From Alphaproteobacteria bacterium (GTDB lineage Bacteria; Pseudomonadota; Alphaproteobacteria; Rhizobiales; Aestuariivirgaceae): a stretch of DNA of 32,473 bases. Of this stretch, positions 16,571-24,524 are shown piece after piece. The translations under genes were made by a program, and so were the position numbers. The notes beneath the pieces are model-generated. The model was not told where the DNA came from. It saw only the letters and a list, made by a program, of their open reading frames with translations, and did not search any database. Positions within the stretch are counted from its first letter, which is position 1. Each line of letters begins with the position of its first letter. Location of the stretch: contig JAGRLX010000175.1 in assembly GCA_020441605.1 (NCBI GenBank), positions 1-32,473 of the forward strand, read 5' to 3'.

Positions 16571-17421
16571 CGCGACACCTTTCGCAGTTGGCGGACATAC
16601 CAGACGACGATGACAGTCAGGCAGGCAAATACGGTCAGCGCCAGAATGACCGACGCGACCGCCAGCCGCGGCGTTCCCGCAGAGCGCAGGCTGAGCCACA
16701 TCAGCACCGGCAGGGTCTGGGAATCACGGTCTGTAAGGAACAGTGCCATGACGAATTCGTTGAGTGAAATGACGAAGGCAAAGAGCATCGACGAAATGAT
16801 GCCGGTCGATACCATCGGAATGACCACTTCAAAGAAAGTGCGCAGCGGCCGGCCACCGAGATCGTAGGAAGCCTCGACGATGCGGTAGTCGACGGTGCGG
16901 AACGTGGCCTCCATCAGCATGAAGACCAGCGGCATGGCCCAAAGCGAATGAGCCACCATCACCAGTCCCTTGGAGCCATAGATCGAAACATCTCCGATCT
17001 GCAGCCCACCGAAGGCAATGGCGACACCGAGGCCAAGGACTACCCCGGGCATGAACAACGGGAGCATGATCAACAGGTAGATACCATCTCGGAAGGGAAT
17101 ATGGTGGCGCTCGAATGCCCAGGCGGCAAGGACGCCGGCCACCGTGGAGATCAGCGCCGTGCCGATGGCGATGACGATGCTGTTGCCGAGGGCACCGGTC
17201 CATTGGCCGCTTCCAAAGAAGTCGGCGTACCAGCGCAGGGACCAGGCGTTGATGGGAAAGCGGATCATGGCGGCGTCGTTGAACGACATAACCAACGTCA
17301 CCAGGATCGGAATCAGGATATAGGCGATGATGAAGATAACGAAGCCTAGGCCCAGGGCCCGGAAGATCGCCGGGGTCGGACTTCGCCGGCGCTGGATCGC
17401 GCCAATGACGGCCTCAGGCAT
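16567..17421 (-). CDS. ABC transporter permease, PotC-like
   Basis: The 284-residue inner-membrane protein has about six hydrophobic spans and the ABC permease EAA loop (EASYDLGGRPLRTFFEVVIP), which contacts the ATPase. It most resembles PotC-type permeases of the spermidine/putrescine family (COG1177). It starts 8 bases inside the upstream permease gene and its stop overlaps the oxidoreductase start. Pot-type systems also carry compounds other than polyamines, so the substrate is open. Confidence 0.92.
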   Translation of the reverse strand: MPEAVIGAIQRRRSPTPAIFRALGLGFVIFIIAYILIPILVTLVMSFNDAAMIRFPINAWSLRWYADFFGSGQWTGALGNSIVIAIGTALISTVAGVLAAWAFERHHIPFRDGIYLLIMLPLFMPGVVLGLGVAIAFGGLQIGDVSIYGSKGLVMVAHSLWAMPLVFMLMEATFRTVDYRIVEASYDLGGRPLRTFFEVVIPMVSTGIISSMLFAFVISLNEFVMALFLTDRDSQTLPVLMWLSLRSAGTPRLAVASVILALTVFACLTVIVVWYVRQLRKVSR

Positions 17422-18280
17422 GGAAGGCTGTCCGCTTCGGCATGAGCAAGCGCGTCAATGCCATCAGGATTGCGACACCCAACACCAGGACCATCGAGAA
17501 GGCCGAGGCGAGGGGCCAGTTGTGCTTGCCGAGCATCTGTTCCTGGATCAGGTAGCCGACGGTCCACAAAGTATCCGGCCCGAGTGCCGAGGGCGTGGCA
17601 TAGGTGCCGATGGCCCAAATGAAGGATTGGGAGAAGGCGACCACCATGCCCGAGGTGGTAAGCGGTAGGAGAATCTCGCGAAAAATGGTGAACGGTCCGG
17701 CCCCGAGATCGGCTCCCGCTTCGAGAATGCGCTTGTCGATGCCATCGAAGACCGAAAGCAGAATGAAAAAACAATAGGGCAGGGTAATGTAGATCAAGCC
17801 AACGAAAGCGGCGAATTCCGTATACATGAGGCTGATCTTGTCGGTGATGAGACCGGCCGACAGGAGCGCATAGCTCATGAGTCCGTTCTTGGGAAAGAAC
17901 ATCCACCAGCCGAAGATGATCGCGATCTCGGAAATCAGCAGCGGACACAAGGCAAGACCGATGAAGGCCAAGCGCCAGCGGGCCGGTTTCAACCACACCA
18001 ACACAGCAAAGCAATAGCCCAGAACGACAGTTGCGATCGCCGCCGCCAGCGCGAGCTTGACCGTGGTCCACATGGCGCCGGTGAACAGTGGATTGGAGAA
18101 CAGGTCGCCATAGTGCTCGAAGGTGAAGCCGGGCACATAGAGGCGCTGGTCGACATGCAGATTGAAGCTCATCCGAAACATGTAGAGCGTCGGAATACCG
18201 AAGAAGATCAGCACCAAGACCAGGGCCGGCAGCATCAGCAGCCAAGGCGTCACAGCGCGGGTCTGGCGGAGCTGGGTCAT
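17414..18280 (-). CDS. ABC transporter permease, PotB-like
   Basis: The 288-residue protein has an N-terminal span (about 11-31), a periplasmic loop, and further spans with the EAA loop EAGADLGAGPFTIFREILLP. It pairs with the PotC-like permease as the heterodimeric membrane part of a Pot-family importer (COG1176 type). The start overlaps the ATPase stop by 4 bases and its end overlaps the next permease by 8 bases, so all are translated together. Confidence 0.92.
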   Translation of the reverse strand: MTQLRQTRAVTPWLLMLPALVLVLIFFGIPTLYMFRMSFNLHVDQRLYVPGFTFEHYGDLFSNPLFTGAMWTTVKLALAAAIATVVLGYCFAVLVWLKPARWRLAFIGLALCPLLISEIAIIFGWWMFFPKNGLMSYALLSAGLITDKISLMYTEFAAFVGLIYITLPYCFFILLSVFDGIDKRILEAGADLGAGPFTIFREILLPLTTSGMVVAFSQSFIWAIGTYATPSALGPDTLWTVGYLIQEQMLGKHNWPLASAFSMVLVLGVAILMALTRLLMPKRTAFHA

Positions 18281-19326
18281 TGGAAAGCCTGCTGGTCCCT
18301 GCTCTGCCAGCCGACGGAAACCTCTTCACCCACTCGGTGGTTCGCCCGTCCGGTCGTATCGCCGAAGAGTTCAAGCGCCCCGACCTTGAGATGGTAACGG
18401 TAAATGTCGCCAAGGAACTCAACGAAATGCACACGCGCCGAGATCCGGTTGGGCATTGCTTCGGCATCCGCGCCAAGTCGGAAGCGCGAAGGCCTGACAT
18501 AGAGGCGCCAGTCACCATCGGCGAGCGGCCTTTCGAGCGCCAAGGCCAGGTCGCGGCCCTCGGCATCCCTCACCGATCCTCCGGAGACCCGCACCGTCAG
18601 GCAGCAACTCTCGCCAATGAAATTGTAGACGAACTCGTTCGCCGGTTTGTGAAAGATGACATCGGGCTGGTCGATCTGCTCGATCCGGCCGCGGTTCATC
18701 ACTGCCACCCGGCTCGACATGGCCATGGCCTCGCCCTGGTCATGGGTCACATAGATTGCCGTGAATTTCAATTCGTCGTGCAACCGCTTGATCTCGGCGC
18801 GCAGCTGAAGCCGCAAAGAAAGATCCAGGGCAGACAAGGGTTCATCGAAGAGCAGGATGGCCGGGCGAACCGCCATGGACCGCGCCAGCGCCACGCGCTG
18901 CTTCTGCCCGCCGGACAGTTGGCTCGGGTAGCGCTGCTCGAAGCCCTGCAGCCGGACGATCTCCAGTGTGTCTTTCACGCGTTCCGAGATTTCCGGCTTC
19001 GGCACGCCGCGCATCCGCAGCCCGAAGGCGATGTTCTCGCCCACCGTCTTGTGGGGAAAGAGGGCGCCAGACTGGAATATGGTCGCGGTATCGCGCTGAT
19101 AGGGCGGTAGGTGATCGATGCGTTCGCCATTGATCCGGATGGCGCCAGCATCCAGTTCCTCAAAACCGCCAATCAAGCGCAGCGTCGAGGTCTTGCCGGA
19201 ACCGGATGGCCCGAGCAGGGTGACAAATTCCCCCTGCGCGACCGACAAGGACACATTGTCGACCGCCACCACAGTGCCGAACGCGCGCCGGGCGTCTTCA
19301 AGTTCGAGTGCGGTCGCCGCTGCCAC
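18277..19326 (-). CDS. ABC transporter ATP-binding protein, PotA-like
   Basis: The 349-residue protein powers the Pot-type importer. It shows Walker A GPSGSGKT (39-46), the Q-loop Gln85, signature LSGGQ (137-141), Walker B ILLFDE (157-162) and the switch His195, then a C-terminal TOBE domain (about 270-349). The start is uncertain, as no ATG lies near: the frame runs upstream into the binding-protein gene. I chose the GTG at 19326 because AGGAG lies 8 bases before it; the GTG at 19335 is the alternative. It lies 19 bases after the binding-protein stop and overlaps the next permease by 4 bases. Confidence 0.92.
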   Translation of the reverse strand: MAAATALELEDARRAFGTVVAVDNVSLSVAQGEFVTLLGPSGSGKTSTLRLIGGFEELDAGAIRINGERIDHLPPYQRDTATIFQSGALFPHKTVGENIAFGLRMRGVPKPEISERVKDTLEIVRLQGFEQRYPSQLSGGQKQRVALARSMAVRPAILLFDEPLSALDLSLRLQLRAEIKRLHDELKFTAIYVTHDQGEAMAMSSRVAVMNRGRIEQIDQPDVIFHKPANEFVYNFIGESCCLTVRVSGGSVRDAEGRDLALALERPLADGDWRLYVRPSRFRLGADAEAMPNRISARVHFVEFLGDIYRYHLKVGALELFGDTTGRANHRVGEEVSVGWQSRDQQAFQ

Positions 19327-19345
19327 CGGCCTCACTCCTGCAGTC

Positions 19346-20455
19346 TCATCCTTGCGTCGTTCGCGCGATCGTCTCGCGCATCCGCGCGTCAAGGGCCTCC
19401 CAATTGGCCCCGAAGATGTCCCACCCCTCAAGGCTGAACAGGCTGAACATGCGGGCCATGTCGTCATTGGTCTTGGGATAGTTCGGCCAGTGGGCCGGTG
19501 CTGCCAAATCGGCGCGCGACATGAAGTCGGTGGCGACATCGAGGAAGCGCTGCTGGGTTTCCTTCTCCATGAGATACCCCATGAACAGGTCGGCCAACTC
19601 GCCATGGCGGGTGCCGCGCACCTTCATGAACCAGTTGGTGTAGGAGGCAGTCCCCTCGCCCGGCACGGCGGCATCGAACTCGCTGCCGTGCTCCTTCAGG
19701 AAGCCGAAGGCATCGGCAGAATACATCATCGCCACCTGCGCCTCATCCTGGAGCATGAGGTTCGAAAGCTCGGCGCCGTCCTTGTACCACTTCGCCATCT
19801 TGAGCTTTTCGAGTTCGAGGAACAGGGGTTCCATCTCGGCCGGTGTCAGAAAAACTTCGCCGATCCCGGGTTTCGCATCGGAAAGAAGAGCCGGAATGCA
19901 AAGATCCCAGTAGAAAGCGGCCGAGTCCATGGTGGTCTTGCCGCGCACGTTTTCATTCCAGAAATTGCGCCAGCTGTCAGGCTTGAGGCCGGTGGATTTC
20001 GCGGTCAGCATCCACAAGGAGCCGCCGCCGAACGGCACACCAAAGGACTTTGCTGCCCCGCGCATGTCGTCGAACCATGGGAAAACCGCGTCGAAGCCTG
20101 CAATCTTGCTGCGATCGGTTTCCACAAAGAGCTTCTCGGCCAGGCCCGCCGACGTGGTATATTCGTCGGCAATGGTGATGTCGAAGGGCGGGTTGTCGGC
20201 CGGTGCCGCCACGATCTGGGAAACCATCTGGTCCCAGCCACCAACGGTCTCGGCCTTGGTGCCATATTTCTCGTTGAAGGGCCCGATGACCGCCTCGCGG
20301 AAATTGAGCTCATGGTTGCCCGACCAGGACACCACGATGAGTTGCTCACCGGCGAATGCGGCCCGGGCGGTCGACAGCGCGGCCCGACCGATGATGGCCG
20401 GAGCGGCGAGCGCGGCGGCGGCGCCCCCAAGCATTTTACGGCGACTGATACGCAT
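19346..20455 (-). CDS. periplasmic substrate-binding protein 1 of the Pot-type ABC transporter
   Basis: The 369-residue protein has a Tat signal peptide: SRRKML at 4-9, a hydrophobic stretch and an Ala-rich cleavage zone near residue 34. The mature part is a PotD/Fe3+-type binding protein (COG0687 class) beginning AFAGEQLIVVSWSGNHE. It is a close paralogue of the next gene upstream, with long shared blocks such as YGTKAETVGGWDQ and IVAAPADNPPFD. GGGAGA lies 8 bases before the ATG at 20455. Tat export suggests folding before transport. Its ligand specificity is not readable from sequence. Confidence 0.92.
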   Translation of the reverse strand: MRISRRKMLGGAAAALAAPAIIGRAALSTARAAFAGEQLIVVSWSGNHELNFREAVIGPFNEKYGTKAETVGGWDQMVSQIVAAPADNPPFDITIADEYTTSAGLAEKLFVETDRSKIAGFDAVFPWFDDMRGAAKSFGVPFGGGSLWMLTAKSTGLKPDSWRNFWNENVRGKTTMDSAAFYWDLCIPALLSDAKPGIGEVFLTPAEMEPLFLELEKLKMAKWYKDGAELSNLMLQDEAQVAMMYSADAFGFLKEHGSEFDAAVPGEGTASYTNWFMKVRGTRHGELADLFMGYLMEKETQQRFLDVATDFMSRADLAAPAHWPNYPKTNDDMARMFSLFSLEGWDIFGANWEALDARMRETIARTTQG

Positions 20456-20473
20456 GATGCACGTCTCCCTGTG

Positions 20474-20514
20474 AAAAAGCGAAGGTCCGCGCAGCGGGTC
20501 GCTGCCGCGCGGAC
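20474..20514 (-). terminator. attenuator-like hairpin between the two binding-protein genes
   Basis: On the minus strand GTCCGCGC-(GGC bulge)-AGCG pairs with CGCTGCGCGGAC around an ACC loop (20485-20514), a GC-rich 12-bp stem. A run of five T follows at 20478-20474, six bases past the stem. It lies in the 79-base gap after binding-protein gene 2. It would let the first gene be expressed more than the rest of the operon or protect its mRNA 3' end. Confidence 0.55.
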
Positions 20515-20534
20515 TAGATGAAAAGCAGCAATTC

Positions 20535-21668
20535 TCAGCCCGAAGTCCGCGACACGGTCAACTTCATCCGGTCGTCGAAGGCCTGATAGTCGGCATTGAT
20601 CTTGTCCCAGCCATCCATGGTGATGATCTGGAAGCTCTTGTGATATTGCTCGTTCGAGGTCGGATAGCCGGTCCAGTGGGCGGGCACGGTCACATCCTGG
20701 CGGGCCATGAAGATCATCGACTTGGCAAGGAAGCGATCCTGCGTTTCCTTTTCCAGCAGATAGTTCATGAAGAGATCAGCGAGATCGTTGTGCCGGGTGC
20801 CGCGTACCTTGAAGTACCAGTCGGCCCAGGCCGAAACGCCCTCCTGCGGGACACCAGCAACATATTCCCCCGGAGACTGGGTCAGGAAAGTGTAGGCGTC
20901 GGAGGAGTAGCTCATGGCCGCGTCGGCCTCTTCCTGGTTGAGGAGATTGGCCTGCTCGGCGCCATCCTTGTACCAGCGTGCAACCTTGAGCTTGTCAAGT
21001 TCGGTAAACAACGGCTCGGCGGTCTTCATCTCGTACATTTCATCGAGGCCGGGCGACACCTGGCTCATCACCGCGGGAACCGAGAGCGTCCACCACCAGG
21101 CGGCGCTATCGGACGTCACCTTGCCGGCGAGGCGCTCGTCCCACAGCAGGCCCCAGGAGGTTGGTTCGATGCCGAGCTTCTTGCGCAGCAGAAGCATGCA
21201 GGTGCCGCCGCCGAAGGGAATGCCATAGTCCTTGGCCTTGTCGGGACGGGTTTCATAGAACCAGGGATAGACAGCTGCGAGGTTGGGGATCTTGGACTTG
21301 TCAGTCTTCACATAGAGATTTTCCGCAAGTCCCGCCGAGGAGATATATTCCTCAGCGACGGTTACATCGAACGGCGGGTTGTCGGCAGGTGCCGCAACGA
21401 TCTGGCTGACGATCTGGTCCCACCCGCCCACCGTCTCGGCCTTGGTGCCATACTGGGCATTAAAGGGCTCGATCACGGTTTCGCGGAACACCTGTTCATA
21501 GTTGCCGGACCACGATACGGCGATGAGCGATTCGCCCGCGAAGGCGGCCCTGGCGCTGGTGATCGCGGCCCGGCCGATGATGGCGGGCGCCGACAAGGCG
21601 GCGGCTCCGATCGCGGCAGACTTCAACAGCCGACGGCGGGTGGTTCGCGTGTGCAGTTTTGACGTCAT
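20535..21668 (-). CDS. periplasmic substrate-binding protein 2 of the Pot-type ABC transporter
   Basis: The 377-residue protein starts with a Tat signal peptide (TRRRLLK near residue 10, then an Ala-rich hydrophobic core). The mature domain is a second PotD-like binding protein sharing most blocks with its downstream neighbour, so the pair arose by tandem duplication. The ATG at 21668 has GGGAGG 7 bases upstream, which decides the start against longer forms up to 21791. It is the first gene of the seven-gene operon and lies behind a promoter with an overlapping dyad at 21718-21757. The two proteins differ in several stretches, for example around the PWF region, so they may bind related but different ligands. 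Confidence 0.92.
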   Translation of the reverse strand: MTSKLHTRTTRRRLLKSAAIGAAALSAPAIIGRAAITSARAAFAGESLIAVSWSGNYEQVFRETVIEPFNAQYGTKAETVGGWDQIVSQIVAAPADNPPFDVTVAEEYISSAGLAENLYVKTDKSKIPNLAAVYPWFYETRPDKAKDYGIPFGGGTCMLLLRKKLGIEPTSWGLLWDERLAGKVTSDSAAWWWTLSVPAVMSQVSPGLDEMYEMKTAEPLFTELDKLKVARWYKDGAEQANLLNQEEADAAMSYSSDAYTFLTQSPGEYVAGVPQEGVSAWADWYFKVRGTRHNDLADLFMNYLLEKETQDRFLAKSMIFMARQDVTVPAHWTGYPTSNEQYHKSFQIITMDGWDKINADYQAFDDRMKLTVSRTSG

Positions 21669-21717
21669 GTGGCGGCCTCCCTTGGCACGATGGTTGCGGG
21701 CCATGTCGCCCGAATTT

Positions 21718-21757
21718 TTGGATGATGATCTAAACGCACCTTGCTGAGATGGGTCAA
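21718..21757 (-). promoter_or_regulatory. promoter of the ABC-transporter operon with overlapping TetR operator
   Basis: On the minus strand TTGACC (21757-21752) and TTTAGA (21734-21729) are separated by 17 bases, a good sigma-70 match. The dyad TTGGAT-GATG-ATCTAA (plus-strand reading, 21718-21733) has one mismatch from a perfect 6-4-6 repeat and overlaps the -10 box. It matches the dyads at 10888-10903 and 22732-22747. Binding here would block RNA polymerase. Confidence 0.6.
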
Positions 21758-21814
21758 GGAAATAAACGGCACGCCCTGACCAGTCAGACATCGCCTGCGG
21801 AACGTCGTACGCTT

Positions 21815-22699
21815 TTACTTAGCGGCAAGAGGGTGTTCGTTGCGCGGATCGGGCAGCAACCCTTCGATGCGCACACCATGCTGCTCGAGAATCGGGCGCA
21901 TTTCGTCAAAGGCGGCCTTGTAGCGGTAGTAGGGGATGGCTGGCAGCATGTGATGGATCAGGTGATAGTTCTGCCCCTGCAACAGAAAGTTCGCACCCGG
22001 GAACAGCGAGACCCGCGTATTGCGATAGCGTCCGGTTTCGTGGTGGTCATGGTGTGGGGTCCAGGTGAAGAAAGTGAGCATGACGGTCTGACCGATCCAC
22101 CAGGGAATGAACCACAGGATCAGCAGTTCGCGCCAGAAGCCCATCGCGATGAGAGCGACAAGCAAGGCCGCGTAGGCGGTGAAACTCAAGCCCGTATAGA
22201 GGTATTCCTCACGGGTGCAGTTGAACCGTCTGCAATCCTGATACTGCTGAACCGGATTGAAATAACCGAGCAAGGCGAGTGGCAACCGCCACAGGAGCCA
22301 ACCGGTGAAGCTGCCCCGAGCGTAGATGTCGGGATCGCTATCTTCATTGGTGTGGGCGTGATGGGCCATGTGTTGGCGACGGTGCTGGTGGTAGTGGAGC
22401 AGCAGGGGTACGCAGGCCACCATGCCGGCCATCGTGTCGAGCCAACCCAAGTGTTTCTTCCTTGAACTGATGTTGGCATGCACCGCTTCGTGGACGACCG
22501 TGTAGATGGCGTAGATGAAGACCGCATTTGCTGCGGCACCCAGCCAAAATGGTATGACTCCGGTCAGCGCCAGGGTAGTCGCACCAATGAACAGGGCGAA
22601 GAGCTCGACTTCCAGAAGCAAGGTGCGGCCGCCGAAGTTTGGGGTCTGGCGGCGGCCGATTTCAGCCTCCTGACGCAGGGTCGAGTCGGGTCGATCCAT
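21815..22699 (-). CDS. membrane di-iron fatty-acid desaturase/hydroxylase family protein (CrtR-like)
   Basis: The 294-residue integral membrane protein belongs to the fatty-acid desaturase superfamily. His clusters expected to hold the di-iron centre are present: H70-x3-H74, H106/H110/H113/H114, H216/H217/H219/H220 and H246-x2-H249-H250. The NYHLIHHMLP-IPYYRY end recalls carotene hydroxylases of the CrtR type and alkyl-group hydroxylases. Several hydrophobic spans separate the clusters. It uses O2 and two electrons to desaturate or hydroxylate a lipophilic substrate. Its promoter carries the same operator as the neighbouring catabolic operons, which suggests a catabolic or membrane-adaptation role rather than pigment synthesis; no carotenoid genes are nearby. 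Confidence 0.86.
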   Translation of the reverse strand: MDRPDSTLRQEAEIGRRQTPNFGGRTLLLEVELFALFIGATTLALTGVIPFWLGAAANAVFIYAIYTVVHEAVHANISSRKKHLGWLDTMAGMVACVPLLLHYHQHRRQHMAHHAHTNEDSDPDIYARGSFTGWLLWRLPLALLGYFNPVQQYQDCRRFNCTREEYLYTGLSFTAYAALLVALIAMGFWRELLILWFIPWWIGQTVMLTFFTWTPHHDHHETGRYRNTRVSLFPGANFLLQGQNYHLIHHMLPAIPYYRYKAAFDEMRPILEQHGVRIEGLLPDPRNEHPLAAK

Positions 22700-22711
22700 G
22701 ACGAGCCCTCA

Positions 22712-22774
22712 CTAGATGAATATTTAGAAATTTGGATGGCTATCAAAAATACAACTTGCCTCCCAACCTGTCAA
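22712..22774 (-). promoter_or_regulatory. desaturase promoter with two tandem operator-like dyads
   Basis: On the minus strand TTGACA (22774-22769) and TATTTT (22751-22746) are 17 bases apart, close to the sigma-70 consensus. Dyad 1, TTGGAT-GGCT-ATCAAA (22732-22747, plus reading), overlaps the -10 and start region. Dyad 2, CTAGAT-GAAT-ATTTAG (22712-22727), has the same 6-4-6 form and is centred exactly 20 bases away, downstream of the start. The pair fits repression by two repressor dimers. The dyads are seen; the repressor is inferred. Confidence 0.6.
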
Positions 22775-22849
22775 CCTGTCAGGCCGATCGCCTGGAAGCC
22801 AATCGAATCTGGACGCAATGGCTCTCAATAATGCTAAAGGATCAGGATC

Positions 22850-23950
22850 ATGGGTTGGTCATTCACCATCGGACGGATCGCCGGTACCTCGATCCGCTTG
22901 CATTTCACCTTTGTGCTGCTGCTCGCATGGATTGGCATTGCTGACTACGCAACTGGCGGCACTGCGGCGGCAATATCGTCCATCGGCTTCATCCTGCTGA
23001 TTTTCGCCTGCGTCACAGCCCATGAATTCGGCCATATCATGATGGCGCGCCGTTACGGGGTGAAGACGCCCGAAGTGATCCTGTCACCGATCGGCGGCAT
23101 TGCCAACATGGAGCGCATTCCGGAGGTCCCCTACCAGGAGTTGCTGGTGGCGATCGCCGGCCCGTTGGTGAACGTGGTGATCGCTACGGTATTGCTCGCC
23201 TTCACCGGTGTCACGCTGTCCGGCATGACCAACATGAATTTCGAGGCGGCCTCGCTGGTGGAGCGCCTCACCTATGTCAACATCATGCTGGTGGCATTCA
23301 ATCTGGTTCCGGCTTTCCCCATGGACGGCGGGCGGATGCTGCGGGCGATTCTGGCAATGCGGCTGGGGCCGGCGCGTGCCACTGAAGTCGCGGCCCGGCT
23401 CGGACAAGGATTCGCATTTCTCTTCGTGCTGCTCGGCCTGTTCTACAATCCGATCCTTCTCATTGTCGGGGTCTTCATCTACTTCGCGGCAACAGCCGAG
23501 GAGCAGGCATCGGCTCTACGGTGGTTCGCCCATGGACTGACCGTCGCCCATGCCATGGAACGGGCGCCACGCTTGCTGGCGCAAGATGCCACCCTGGCCG
23601 ATGCGATCGAGGCCCTCCTTTCGACGTCGCAGCGGGATTTTCCAGTGGTCGACGGCGATCGGCGCCCGGTGGGACTGCTCGACCGTGAGGCGATGGTTTC
23701 CAGGCTGGAGACCGGAGGCAAGGACCTGCCTGTGGCGCATATCATGGCGACGACTGCGACGTTGCATGAGGAAGACCCTCTCGACGGGGCGGTCAACCAA
23801 CTGCGAATGAACCGGGCCAAGGCAGAAATCGTCGTCGGGCGCGACGGCCGGGTGACAGGCCTGCTCACAGTGGAAAACATCGCCGAAATGATGATGATCC
23901 ACAGTGCCAGACCGGACTGGACCTTCACCAGCCGGGCTGCACGGCGCTGA
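22850..23950 (+). CDS. site-2 protease family (M50) metalloprotease with CBS domains
   Basis: The 366-residue protein is an intramembrane zinc protease. It has the catalytic HEFGH at 58-62, the second ligand in FPMDGGR (Asp159) and about six hydrophobic spans to residue 220. Two CBS domains follow (about 235-355; for example DFPVVDGDRRPVGLLDREAM and GRVTGLLTVENIAEMM), which usually sense adenine nucleotides. The architecture matches Rip/S2P-CBS proteins of many bacteria. The ATG at 22850 has AAAGGA 8 bases upstream. No anti-sigma factor gene is adjacent, so its substrate is unknown. It diverges from the desaturase gene and converges with the cytochrome gene. Confidence 0.93.
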   Translation: MGWSFTIGRIAGTSIRLHFTFVLLLAWIGIADYATGGTAAAISSIGFILLIFACVTAHEFGHIMMARRYGVKTPEVILSPIGGIANMERIPEVPYQELLVAIAGPLVNVVIATVLLAFTGVTLSGMTNMNFEAASLVERLTYVNIMLVAFNLVPAFPMDGGRMLRAILAMRLGPARATEVAARLGQGFAFLFVLLGLFYNPILLIVGVFIYFAATAEEQASALRWFAHGLTVAHAMERAPRLLAQDATLADAIEALLSTSQRDFPVVDGDRRPVGLLDREAMVSRLETGGKDLPVAHIMATTATLHEEDPLDGAVNQLRMNRAKAEIVVGRDGRVTGLLTVENIAEMMMIHSARPDWTFTSRAARR

Positions 23951-23976
23951 CCGGCGAGACCTCCCGTCCTCGCCCT

Positions 23977-24417
23977 TCAGTCCTTGACCTGAATCGATTT
24001 CAGATAGTCCAGCAGCTTCCGGATGCGGGCCTCCGCTGCCACCCCAGCGTCATGGGCCTCCTCGAGGGAGAGGCTCGTCCCGACGGCATCCGTAACGAAA
24101 CGGTCACCCCAGATCGGCATTTCGCGTGAGCCATGGGAGTCGGGCATGTCGAGGCCGGCCACGACATCGAAGATCGCCTGCTCGGGAAAATCGCCGCCGT
24201 GGCGCTGGGCAATGCGGGTGAGATCCGGCGGCGGCACGCGAAGAGCCTTTCCGGCCGGACCGTCGCCTTTGGCGCCGGTGCCATGGCAGGGGGCGCAGAA
24301 GGTACGGAAGTCGTCCGCTGCGGATGTGTCATCAGCCTTGACGATGCCGGCAGTGCAAGCAGACACAGCAAGCGCCACGAGTGAAGCAAGGCCATATGCA
24401 GGCAATTTCCGAACCAT
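23977..24417 (-). CDS. small c-type cytochrome, possibly a lipoprotein
   Basis: The 146-residue product has one heme-binding motif C41-APC-H45 and a likely distal ligand Met100 in EMPIWG, so it is a class I mono-heme cytochrome c. The N-terminus is a signal sequence ending in VSAC (Cys21), a fair lipobox, so it may be lipid-anchored in the periplasm; otherwise cleavage would be near KADD. I chose the ATG at 24417, with AGGA about nine bases before it; in-frame ATGs at 24444 and 24474 lack a ribosome site. It diverges from the DMT transporter gene. Its electron partners are not encoded nearby. Confidence 0.88.
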   Translation of the reverse strand: MVRKLPAYGLASLVALAVSACTAGIVKADDTSAADDFRTFCAPCHGTGAKGDGPAGKALRVPPPDLTRIAQRHGGDFPEQAIFDVVAGLDMPDSHGSREMPIWGDRFVTDAVGTSLSLEEAHDAGVAAEARIRKLLDYLKSIQVKD

Positions 24418-24524
24418 CGAGCAATCCTGTGTTTGCTTAAGCATGGGCCATCTGCGCAGGGCCCGCAAGCGCATATGCCTTCAGAGCTATTGCCCATCGG
24501 CTCCTTCCTTGCCATGAGACCACC

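Noticed and set aside
17346..18566. Long minus-strand open frame of 406 codons across the PotB-like permease gene
   Set aside because: It is an out-of-frame shadow of the permease and ATPase genes on the same strand, with Arg/His-rich nonsense composition.
19327..19605. N-terminal extension of the transporter ATPase frame
   Set aside because: It lies inside the binding-protein gene and is not ABC-like; a GTG with AGGAG at 19326 gives the standard N-terminus.
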